NCBI GenBank assembly: GCA_015680685.1
Contig: MNCI01028423.1
Location: 9,026 to 33,399, forward strand
DNA: 24,374 nt
Reading direction: 5' to 3'
From: Gnetum montanum
Lineage: Eukaryota; Streptophyta; Gnetopsida; Gnetales; Gnetaceae
Part shown: positions 1 to 9,286 of the stretch, in pieces
How positions within the stretch are numbered: the stretch's first letter is position 1
How the letters are laid out: the number at the start of each line of letters is the position of its first letter
Notes under the pieces: model-generated
Told to the model about the DNA's origin: nothing
Seen by the model: only the letters and a program-made list of their open reading frames with translations
The model's database searches: none
Made by a program: the position numbers and the translations under genes

Positions 1-553
1 ATCTAGAAATAAAGTTATTCACATTTTAAATTTACTAAATTAAATAATATAATATTAATATATAATAAATAATATTAAAACTTTCCCAAACATATAGCAT
101 GTACCAAAATGAAAAATGTTCCTTGCAATCTTATGGTTCAAATGACATAGACAAAAAATTCATATCTATCATAGTTTATTATTTATTCACAAAATAGTTA
201 CATGGCTTAATATCCAAGAAGTAAACAAGGTTTAATTTTGTAAAAAAAATACAAAATATATAGAATTTATTTTTCAAGTTAAGAGGGTCCATCTTCTATA
301 GAATTGATTCATCTTTCATTCTATGTCCTTTTTCTAATGCTTCCTTATCTATTTTGGGCTCTCTACATCAAAGTGTAGGAGGAGTCAGAACTCCTCAAAT
401 AAGAAAGGTTATTTTATTTTTCATTTTGGATTATAAAGGTCTCGAGCTAAAAGTCTTAGGTTACACGATAGACAAAGGTTTTCAATAAAGTATTCAAAAA
501 TGTTTTCAAGTCTAGAAATTCCACAAATTTTCTTGAAATCTAAATAAGATCTA
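1..553. other. AT-rich left flank, no gene
   Basis: This is the DNA into which the 554-9281 element inserted. I see no open frame with recognisable content. One small hairpin stands out at 379-396 (arms GAGGAGT and ACTCCTC around a 4-base loop). The stretch just before the insertion point is rich in AAATCTA-like words, which continue directly after the element at 9287, as expected for a single interrupted site. Confidence 0.6.
549..553. repeat. Target site duplication, left copy (ATCTA)
   Basis: The five bases before the 5' LTR are ATCTA, and the five bases after the 3' LTR (9282-9286) are the same. A 5-bp duplication is normal for plant LTR retrotransposon integrase. It shows that both outer ends are original and belong to one insertion event. 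Confidence 0.9.
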
Positions 554-1338
554 TGATGAATCATGATTAATCAAGCTACGATATCGCGTACACGATATCA
601 CAGCCCAAATAATGATACCGGGTTCACAATGTTGTGGTTCTTGTGTGGGCCTATAAATACACATGTAAGCACACAGGAAGAGTCTTTAAGTTTTAGAAGT
701 CAGTTTAGTGTTAGAGTAGAGTCTTTTTGTCATTCTTTTCCTCTCAACCCTTTGTCCTAGTGCATGCCCATAGTGTGATGATTGTAATTGTATGGCATCC
801 TTTATTTGAGTATGATGTACTTGTACACACACATGACCAAAAATAAAGATTGAGATTACTTCATCATTGCAACATTCACTTAGATTAATCATTTAATTTT
901 TATTGTTATTAAAGGTGAAATGAGTACAACTTAATCACGAGCATCTACGTGTGACTACTTGGTATCCTAGTAGCGTACTCGAGCCATGTGCTTGGTAATC
1001 CTAGGAATAGATGCTCATTGCACTTAGGCTAGCTTAGATTCCCTCTCCCTATCTCCTCTTAGTATAGCTCTCTCTCTTCCTTTTTCCTCCTTTCTTAGCT
1101 AAGATTAGTTTCCATCGCCTCCAGGAGTAGCATTAGTTTAGGAACACATCATACACCTCACTTTAGACTAAATCATATGTGACAAAGAAAATACTAGTCC
1201 AAGTTGGAAGACAGTGAACTGCAATCAATGCGTAACTATCTAGATACCACAACTAGCTCGTCTATAGAGTTCGACTGGATTGTGTGTGAAACACTCATAT
1301 TTGTATGGTTGAGTGTAGGGGTACGTTGCCACTCATCA
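554..1338 (+). repeat. 5' LTR
   Basis: 785 bp, starting TGATGAATC and ending ACTCATCA. It matches 8426-9281 along its whole length. In a hand-compared stretch (681-848 against 8581-8748) I counted about 20 differences in 168 bases, which suggests an old insertion. It is shorter than the 3' copy because of about 30 bp missing near 580 and about 42 bp missing near 990. It contains a TATA box (652-659) and an AATAAA signal (842-847), so the U3-R-U5 order can be placed. Confidence 0.92.
652..659 (+). promoter_or_regulatory. LTR TATA box (TATAAATA)
   Basis: TATAAATA follows a conserved TGTGTGGGC block and is preserved at the same place in the 3' LTR (8552-8559). This is the likely core promoter of the element, with transcription starting about 30 bases downstream. 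Confidence 0.7.
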
Positions 1339-1339
1339 T

Positions 1340-1357
1340 TGGCACTGTCGCCAGGGA
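1340..1357 (+). promoter_or_regulatory. Primer-binding site, tRNA-Asp type
   Basis: The 18 bases TGGCACTGTCGCCAGGGA start two bases after the 5' LTR end. Plant tRNA-Asp (GUC) ends so that its perfect complement would begin TGGCGCCGTTGCC. The copy here differs at about four positions, most of them C/T or G/A changes, some at likely former CpG sites. The tRNA sequence is recalled from general knowledge rather than looked up, so the exact mismatch count needs checking. Confidence 0.72.
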
Positions 1358-1474
1358 TGGTGCTAGTTATTTAGATTAGTTACATCATACAAGATCTCTA
1401 TAATGAGTATTAATAATATATCCTTTAGAAAAGAATTAAATTCAATTCAATTAAGTCACACACAATTCACAACA

Positions 1475-3472
1475 ATGTCTCTCTCACAAGACTATGATAA
1501 TGCAACAACTAGTGAGGTAATTCATTGAGAACTAATGAATTATATGATGATGAAGATAAATCTTGGAGTGCCCAATCTGATGTAGGGGTTTCCTATGAAT
1601 ATAAACAAAGACAACATCATCCCAACTCATGAATGCATAACATACCTAGTGACAATGAACCCCTAATGGCCACTACAAGCCTAACGGAAATACAAGAGGC
1701 TATTTGAATATCCCGCAAGCATCGCAACGAGAGTTTTCTACCTAGGCTCGATTTGAACAACTTTCCTAAGTTTTCAGGAGGCTATGATGTAGATCTACAA
1801 CATCATCTACAAGCCTTCCATGATGCCTGTGTATGGAATAATATTGATAATGGATGAAAAAAACTTAAGCTCTTTCCTATGACACTTGTTGGCCAAGCAA
1901 AAGTATGGTATAGGTCTTTAAAACCAAGATTAATTTGACGTTGGCCAAAAATGGTAGAGCTCTTTAATGAAAGATATCACACTTATGCAAGAGTGTTAAC
2001 CTTGAGGAAACAAATCCAAGAGTGGAAACAAGCACATCATGAACCCTTGGACATGGCCTTAGAAAGATACTATGCATTGTTAAACAACTGCCCAGACCAT
2101 GAGTTCTTCAAGGAAAGGCTAATGTACCATATCATAGATGGGCTCTATAATGAAACAAGTGAAACCCTAGGGATGTATGCCCAAGGTCAACTATATGAGC
2201 TATGAACCCATCAATTCCAAGAGCTGATCAACCAGGTAGCAAAAGAAGAAGGAGAAATGGCTAGATGGGAGAATGTTGAAAAATCTCAATGGGATCAAAA
2301 TCTTACATCAATAAAGGTCCATAATCTGAAAGAGGAGAAATTAACTCACCTCAAGGAGGTGGAATCATCTTTGCCAACACTATAATCATTAAACAAAATT
2401 GAGGCAAAGATCAATAAGATGATGGATTGGATGCATAGAAAATGCAGAGAATATGCCAACATTATTGGAGGTAGAGTCATGATGAACCAAGAAGTAGGGC
2501 AAAATACCCTTAGACAATCAGAAAGAAGGGTTGAAGAAAATCAGAGCTCAACTACCAATCATACGTATCAATGTAACATTTTCCTGTATGATCACCCCAA
2601 GGCTTAATGTGTAGTCTTTTCACATGTACAGGAGAATTGTGGAAGAGTGTTACATCTAGAGTTCGTACAGAGATACTATGTTCGATCATAGTGGCAATCA
2701 TCCCAATCATGAGGGAGACCACCCCCAAACTGGTTACACCCTTCATACCATCTGAACCCAAGTGCTTATCAAGTCCAACATCCTATTTCCCCCACTAGGT
2801 CAACATCCTCTATCTCGCCACATTATTAGTATTCTCCTTAATACTATCAACCCGTATCCTCAACAATAGGACCACCACCTTGGGTACCTTACACTTCTCC
2901 TCAATTTCATAATTCTCATCCTTCACTTCCTTCTACATCACCACCAATTGTACCCGAAGGATTTGCACCACAGCATTAACCCACGAATGTTACTTGTGCT
3001 TCTACTATCAACAACAATGAAAATCCTCCACAACATCATAGGCATCCCTTCTTTAGATGTGGCCATAGAAAGGAATACCACAGTTCAAAAACCACGGCAT
3101 CTACCAACTTAGGACAAGTCCAAACACTGTGGTGCATCTCTCTCTACAAACCCAACACCTCATGTCATCTCATCAAGGCCACCAATTAACACTCCAACAA
3201 CTATATGGCCCAATGAATATAGCCACATAGGGAGACATATCAATCCTTGGATACCCTATTATGGTCACACATACCATAGTGGGTCAACTCCTTATAAATT
3301 AACCACATCTTATAACTTTCCTCACTATGTCAACTCTAATCAAGTGTGTGAACCCCAATGGGGTAAGTATGACCAGGTTCCAATATTTCCAACATGCAAG
3401 GGTCCTAACCTTCCATTTATTAATTCTAGCTATGCTCAACCATTTAATTATGAGGGGTATCTCGAATTCTAA
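1475..3472 (+). pseudogene. gag: Decayed gag (capsid) ORF of the non-autonomous element
   Basis: Gag forms the virus-like particle and binds the element RNA. The first plausible start is the ATG at 1475. After a frameshift near 1545 the reading stays in one frame to about 3185, broken by roughly ten stops, then shifts once and ends at 3472. The capsid core of the Retrotrans_gag family is at about 1760-2200. Typical features are FPMTLVGQAKVWYRSL (hydrophobic run plus WY), then W-x-x-MVELFNERY and FKERLMYHIIDGL. A charged helical stretch follows at 2225-2560. The tail is rich in Pro, His, Asn and Tyr. A degenerate zinc-knuckle-like piece, FRCGHRKEYH, lies near 3050-3085 but lacks the full CCHC pattern. 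Total about 665 codons, long for gag. No protease follows it. Confidence 0.82.
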
Positions 3473-4909
3473 CAATAGCAGAATTAATAAATGTTTTCCT
3501 TTTCTTTAATTTTACAACTTTTTGCCTTTTTATGTGTAATCTCATCTATGAATAAAACACTCATGTGACTCATTGGTTGAGGTGTTGTTCTATGCTATCA
3601 AGTCTCGGGTAACTAGTTTTTTGGACAATGAGTCCACAACATCCACCTACCCATTCCATTAATAAGAGGTTCTACCCTAGGTACAATGACATTCCAAACT
3701 ATTAAAACTTAAAGTACTGTTATGTTTATTATACCTAGAATGAAGAAGGATGGACTAAGCAGGAATGGCTAGGGTGTGACATCAAGGGGACTTGTGGATT
3801 ATCTTTGATAACATTTGTTGGAGTTATCATGTAGCTTGGTTGTACTAAGATCCTTGTAGATCTAACAAAAAATGGAAGTAAGAGTAATCAAAAGGCACTC
3901 AACTAGGAAAAAATAATGCTATTCTAGGGGGTTCCACTAGAAAGACATGCACCCATGCCTGAAGGTAGGTGGCTTCTCTGAATCAAGAAATACTTCAAAA
4001 AAGAAGAAGAAGAAGAGAGAGCAAGAAGAGTATGCCAAAGTAGCCACACAAAAAGAAAAAGCAGAGATCAAGCTCATAGTGTGGTAAGTAATTTTGAACC
4101 ACTCCTCCCTTGAATGAAATGCTAAGTGATCGTACACCTTGCAGTCATGGTGCTCTTATGGTTGTCTCTCATTAGCATGAAGTAATGCAATGTCACTGAT
4201 TAGAGGAATGGACTTGGTCTTGATTTTGGAGTGATGAGCTAATGACACACTAATCATGCCTTACACATAGGCTTCATTGTGCCTTCAGTCAGTTATCTCA
4301 TGTTCCAATCTCTGCAATCCCTTCTATGATTCGCCTCACCTTGTTGTTCGTGTAATTGTAATTGGTGATTTGACTAGAATGGGACTCATATATCATCATT
4401 ATGATATCTACATGTGTGTGTTTTGTGAAATCAGTGTGGATTACATCTAACCTTTCTAGTGCCTACAGACATTTTAAGGTGTGGTTATGCCAGCGCATTA
4501 TAGGTTGGAACCTGTTTTGGGAAAGATCCACTTGCATAACCCTTGTAATTTACACTTGTAACACATCTTCCAGAAATCACCTTCTATCCTCCAAGTATTA
4601 CCAACAATCTTCTTCCTTATCATCCTTTTGGTTCAAACGTTCCTATGAACCAACACATGTCCTTTTTCCTCATACTCTTCATGACCTTCATTGCCAGATT
4701 TTACACCATGATACTTTTTTAGTGTCATCAGACCTAATCAACATTACTGTGAAGCCTTCACATTCATCTCAAAGTTCTTAGTTTACACCTCAAAGTTTCA
4801 AAAATTTATAGATTTTTTTAAGTACCCTATTTCCGATAGGACCCGATATCAGGTCAACCACAATATCAGGTCCCCGCTAGCAGGTACGCAATATTGCATC
4901 CTTAAAATC

Positions 4910-4918
4910 TATATATAT
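4910..4918 (+). promoter_or_regulatory. Possible internal TATA box upstream of ORF2
   Basis: TATATATAT sits about 520 bases before the ORF2 start. Just before it is a block with repeated ATATCAGGT words (near 4847 and 4864) and an AGGTACGCAATATTGC stretch. This loosely resembles the U3 of the 3' LTR, which has ACAATATTAGGTACACAATAGCG ahead of its own TATA box (split here as ACAATATTAGG and TACACAATAGCG). An internal promoter or an embedded U3-like piece is possible, but AT-rich DNA gives TATA words by chance. Confidence 0.25.
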
Positions 4919-4921
4919 GGA

Positions 4922-4947
4922 CCCCCTCCTCCCCCCCCCCTCCCCCC
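4922..4947. repeat. C-tract (polycytosine, T-interrupted)
   Basis: A 26-base run of C broken only by a few T residues, with ten consecutive C at its core. It stands out in an otherwise AT-rich window. On the minus strand it is a G-tract, with enough G to form a quadruplex in principle. It follows the TATA-like word directly. Confidence 0.85.
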
Positions 4948-5434
4948 AAAAATGTCAACATCATTTGCAACTATTCACGTAGGGGTAGTTTTTCAAACTT
5001 TCTTATACAACTTGCAATTTCACATCTCTTGTTCTGATAACCATAACTTACTTGCTAGCACTTAAATTTTCATTCCATCTAAAACTACTTGAACCTGGAG
5101 TGTTCAGCTTAGTTGTGGGGGAAGGGTACATGTTGAATTGCATATAAATTTTTGGAAATTTATCATTTCCAAAAGACATTATCAAGGGTAATTAGTTATA
5201 AAAATAATAAACATGTGCCAAAAATAATTTCATCTTCTTATCTATACTAGGAAATTAAACTTTGAAACCACCTAAGCAAAGTGGGCCAAATATTAAAACC
5301 TTTTGGGGACATTTCCATAAAATTTCTAAATTTAAATCACACGGAATAAAAAACAAATTCATTAAGACAAGGAGTAAGATATAACTTAACTTTGGTAAGA
5401 AACCTTACTAATGATTGGCCTCATGTGATTGTAG

Positions 5435-8237
5435 ATGGCCCCAAAGCATGGATAATAAGAAGGTCCCTCTCAAGGTGTGTCTAAGCAACCCAAGAGAGGT
5501 AGAGGATAGGCGTCCACCAAAAAACATATAGAGCAAGAGGCACAATCCTTCAGTATCCATCAAGAGACTCCTACTATTGTACAATTAGGATAGGCAGAAG
5601 GTGGAGCTGCTGAAGTGCTTGAACAAGGATAGCATCTCACATTGCCCTCGGAGTGTGTTCAGGCCATCCATGAAAGGTCCACATCAACTGCGGTGATTGT
5701 GGAATTGAACTTTAGGCCCTTCATAGAATTCACTCCTAAGGTCATCAGGGACCAACTCAAAGGGTGCTCATTATGGCCTACCCTCTTTGAAAGTGGTGCC
5801 TGGTACTTAGGAGAAATGTACCAATTTTGGCACAATAAAAAATAAGGCACCACAATTGACACCGGTGTTGTGTCTATTGATTTTTCCACCAAGCACATTT
5901 TGGAAGTGTTAAACCTTCTGAATATGGGGCCAAAAGTTGCTCACTTGTCCACTTGCTTGGATGATGATGAGGGAAAGGTTTTGTTGGATAGGGAGTATGG
6001 TAAAGAAGATAAGACATATGGAGAGTTTATGTTGGAAAAGAGAATCTACTTTAAGATTAGTACTTATCACATCTTTACCACAAAACGATTAAATAGGATT
6101 TCAACATATGCGGTAAGAAGAAGCGCGATATCGATGGGAAAGGTTAATGCTAACCTAGCTCATCTATATCTCATGGAGATCTTAAGGTGGTTTGAAGAAC
6201 AAAAGATAGGGAAGTTTGTCTTGCCCTTCCCTTGTCTCATCAAGAAGCTATGAAAGCATGCTGGTATTCTAGGGTACACCAATGACATCCCCAGAAGAGC
6301 CCAAAATGCTTCATTCACTGAATTGCTGAAGCCACCAGCTCCAAGGAAAAGTGTTTGTGAGACACTAGATCCAGAGTTAGAACAAGAGAAAGAACAAATG
6401 GTGGAACCCACTACAAGTCAAACTGTAGGGCCTAGCCAACTTCCAAGTGTAGGGTCCAATTGACAACAAGAAGTAGGGGCCAACATGAGCTAGCAAGATC
6501 AAACACCATCACCGCCACAGGATTACCAACCGTTGATGAGCCATCTTAAGCCCATTGTTGAGATGGTCAATTGCAGGAGTTATGATGATGCTAATCTATT
6601 TTGCATCATCGATGATGCCATATGACCCATTGTCTCTATAGATCACACACAGGGTGAGGTGTCGATTCAGATAGGAGGAGGGGAGACTCAGTGCTCACAA
6701 CAGATTTCAAGGAATGCTACATCCTTTCAGATGCAACTTGAGACTGGTGAAGGGGCCATAGTAGTGCTTATCTAGCACCAAGATGTAGCAAGAGCCATAG
6801 AAGTGGTCACAAACCACATTAAAGAATCTTTCAATATTCCTATTTTTCCACCAAAAAATTTCACAGGAGCACGTGATGCTCAAACATTGGCTGATCTCTC
6901 GATGACTGATGCAGAGCATGAGGATGTGCTTGATTGGTTGCTGCAAATAGGATAAGTAATGATGTCCTTGTTTGACATCCCACAAGATGTCATGGCAGCA
7001 CAATCAGACCTCATTTCTACCAAGAGAAAGCTAGTCATGGTAGAAATCAGGGTTGAGCACGTAGAAGTGGAGTTAGTAAAACTCCAAGATAGGCTCATAA
7101 CCTTGCAATCTGTACAGTGAGACCCCTCTCAATTCATTCCCATAGATTAGTTGCAGACCATCAGGACTGAGCAACTCAACAAATTATTAGCGAACAATGA
7201 GAGAGTGGTAGAGGAGAAACAGAAGGCTAACTAGGATGCCTCCAAGGCACAAGCACAAACCTAAGCACACGCCAAGGCACTCAAAGCCTTATAAGAGGAA
7301 AATAAACAGCTTGCTATTGACAATCTTTGATTGATCATTGTGGAAAAATAGAAGAATGTTCTCAAAGAAAGATTTCAATAACTATAAGAATAATTAATTA
7401 GGATCAGTAAAGATATGAATCATTTGGCTAGAGAAAATTGAACCCTCTTGATAGAGGAGGTACATGCAATCCATTACAAGAGGCCATCGAAATAAGTGCA
7501 TGGAAAAATGAGGCCAAGCAGCATGAAAAGTTAAAGGAGCATTTCTGAGACTAGGTGGGAATGTACAAGAAAGTCATCAGGAAGAGATCCATATTGCCAA
7601 GGCCTAGATCAAAACTTTAAGTGCTCAACACAATGATTGGTAGGCCATATTGGACACATATGTATTTGCACACCACATGAAACTTAAAATCCAGGACTTG
7701 TAGATTCAAGACCTCACAGAGTACATTGAATTGGAAAACCTGCAATATGCCAATCTAGCCATGTTAACAGTAGGGAACCTAAGAATAGAGCTTGAGGGAC
7801 AAGTAAATACCACCTATACCAAATATGAAGTAGAATTTGTAAAGCACAAGAAAACATTGCAGAAGTTGGAAGTTGCAAATTCTGAACTAGAGGTGATTAA
7901 GGCAAGCTACCAAGGACAAAAATATGTTGTAGTTGACTTGGCTCGATGGTTTACAAATTTTCAAGATTATAGGGACAAAGCCAGAGCCTATGAGAAGGAA
8001 CAATGATTATTTGGGGCCAGGTATGTCCAAGAAAACAAATTTTTTTTGAAACTATTGTGTCCATGGGAGGTGTCGACTCCATCAAACATTGGAGCATCAG
8101 CATGGATGACACAAGATCCTTGAACGGAAGAGGAAAAGTTCCAGGCACTACTTTAATGTCATCACATTACAAAACCTAGAGCACAAGATAAGGGAAAGCA
8201 AACCATGAAGGAGCCACCACCACCTAGAACCACATGA
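5435..8237 (+). pseudogene. ORF2 of the non-autonomous element: globular N-part plus long coiled coil (decayed)
   Basis: From the ATG at 5435 one frame can be followed to about 7485. It is interrupted by roughly two dozen stops, many at places where Gln, Arg or Trp codons are likely ancestors. A one-base loss near 7485 moves the frame, which then runs to the stop at 8235-8237. Full length would be about 930 codons. Residues 1-70 are basic and low in complexity. Residues 70-340 look globular, with NFRPFIEFTP, GAWYLGEMYQFW, a LDDDEGKVLLDREYGK stretch and MEILRWFEEQKIGKF. A Pro/Gln/Glu-rich linker follows. From about residue 480 to 860 heptad-like helices dominate, for example LQKLEVANSELEVIKASY, then FTNFQDYRDKA and a CPWEV-containing end. 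I do not recognise the family. The N-part may be related to the poorly characterised 'putative plant transposon protein' group, but I cannot confirm that. Its position just before the 3' LTR is that of env-like ORFs, yet I see no signal peptide or membrane segment. Confidence 0.72.
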
Positions 8238-8412
8238 GTTCCAAAAAATTTTGTAATTTTGTGATTTTTCATTTCTTGTGTTGTGTCCTAGTTTTGTTCT
8301 ATTGAGTTCTCCACTATAGCACGAATAAATTCCCCATTAGTTAATAATCCCATACCCACTATGTAATCAATGGGGCTTGTTCTCATTTTGACTCAAGGAT
8401 GAGTTTTCCTTC

Positions 8413-8425
8413 AGTAGTGGGGGTA
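8413..8425 (+). promoter_or_regulatory. Polypurine tract
   Basis: AGTAGTGGGGGTA ends directly at the first base of the 3' LTR. This is the expected primer site for plus-strand DNA synthesis. Its exact abutment supports the LTR boundary. Confidence 0.82.
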
Positions 8426-9281
8426 TGATGAATTGTGATTTATCAAGCTGTGACATCGGACCCTCGATGTTGGATCCACAATATAGGGTGTGTGATATCA
8501 TAGTCCAAATAACAATATTAGGTACACAATAGCGTGGTTCCTGTGTGGGCTTATAAATACACATGTAGGCACACAAGAAGAGTCTTTAAGTTTTAGAATT
8601 CATTTTACTATTAGAGTAGAGTCTTTTCGTCATTCTTTTCCTCTCAACCCTTTCTTCGAGTGCATGCCCGCATTGTGATGATTGTAATTGTACAACATCC
8701 TTTATTTGAGTGTGATGTACTTGGACACACACATGATTGGAAATAAAGATCGAGATTACTTCATCATTACAACATTCACTTAGATTAATAATTTAATTAT
8801 TATTGTTATTAAATGTGGAATGAGTCTAACTTAATCACAAGCATCTACGTGTGACTGGTTGGTATCCCAGTAGCGTACTAGGTCCATGCACTTGGTAATC
8901 CTAGTGGTAGTCATGCATGAGGCCTAAGATGTGTACAGATGATTAAGGAACGGATGCTTATTGCACTTAGGCTAGCTTAGATTCCCTCTTCTTATCTCCT
9001 CTTAGTATAGCTCTCTCTCTCCCTTTTCCCTCCTAGCTTAGCTAAGATTATTTTCCATCGCCTCCAGGAGTAGAATTAGTTTAGGAACACATCATACATC
9101 TCACTCTAGACTAAACCATATGTGACAAAGCAAATACTAGTCTAGGTGGGAAGATAGCGAACTGTGATCAATGAGTAACTATCTAGATACTACAACTAGC
9201 CCATCTGTACAGTTTGACTAGATCATGCATGAAACACTCGTATTTTTATGGATGAGTGTAGGGGTACCTCGCCACTCATCA
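8426..9281 (+). repeat. 3' LTR
   Basis: 856 bp, bounded by TGATGAATT and CACTCATCA, and colinear with 554-1338. It has its own TATAAATA (8552-8559) and AATAAA (8742-8747). Compared with the 5' LTR it has about 30 extra bases near 8460-8495 and about 42 extra bases at 8905-8946. Its U3 upstream of the TATA box is less alike than the rest. Confidence 0.92.
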
Positions 9282-9286
9282 ATCTA
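9282..9286. repeat. Target site duplication, right copy (ATCTA)
   Basis: Identical to 549-553. See the left copy. Confidence 0.9.

Larger units (their letters stand above)
3473..5434 (+). other. Non-coding internal region between gag and ORF2
   Basis: About 2 kb lies where pol would start in an autonomous element. I see no protease (DTG/DSG), RT (YVDD-like), RNase H or integrase motif in any frame. A Lys/Glu-rich open piece (about 3978-4085, with six Lys in a row) ends next to a splice-donor-like GTAAGT at 4083-4088. An open stretch of about 126 codons (4401-4781) resembles no family I know. A TATA-like word and a C-tract occur at 4910-4947. The segment may be a relic of deleted pol, a leader for ORF2, or foreign filler. 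The sequence does not decide. Confidence 0.5.
554..9281 (+). mobile_element. Complete non-autonomous Ty3/gypsy-like LTR retrotransposon lacking pol
   Basis: The element has all cis parts: two LTRs bounded by TGATGA...TCATCA, a primer-binding site of tRNA-Asp type right after the 5' LTR, a purine tract right before the 3' LTR, and a 5-bp target duplication. The 7.1-kb interior carries a decayed gag, a 2-kb non-coding stretch, and a long decayed second ORF with a coiled-coil region. I searched the interior by eye for protease, reverse transcriptase, RNase H and integrase motifs and found none. It would have needed enzymes from a relative to move, as described for gag-only and large-derivative plant elements. 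The tRNA-Asp primer type suggests the Athila/Tat side of Ty3/gypsy, which is inference. Many stop codons and a few frameshifts show it is long dead. Confidence 0.88.

Noticed and set aside
379-396. Small hairpin, possible terminator
   Set aside because: 7-bp arms with a 4-base loop are common by chance, and this is a plant nuclear context where such terminators are not expected.
686-892. Minus-strand open stretch in the 5' LTR
   Set aside because: It lies within LTR R/U5 sequence, is not open in the 3' LTR at the same place, and resembles nothing.
4401-4781. 126-codon open stretch inside the non-coding part of the element
   Set aside because: It is Ser/His/Cys-rich and low in familiar patterns, with no similarity to pol or ORF2 frames. 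It is probably chance in a region of biased composition.
6707-7098. Two overlapping minus-strand open stretches
   Set aside because: They are shadows of the plus-strand ORF2 coiled-coil frame.
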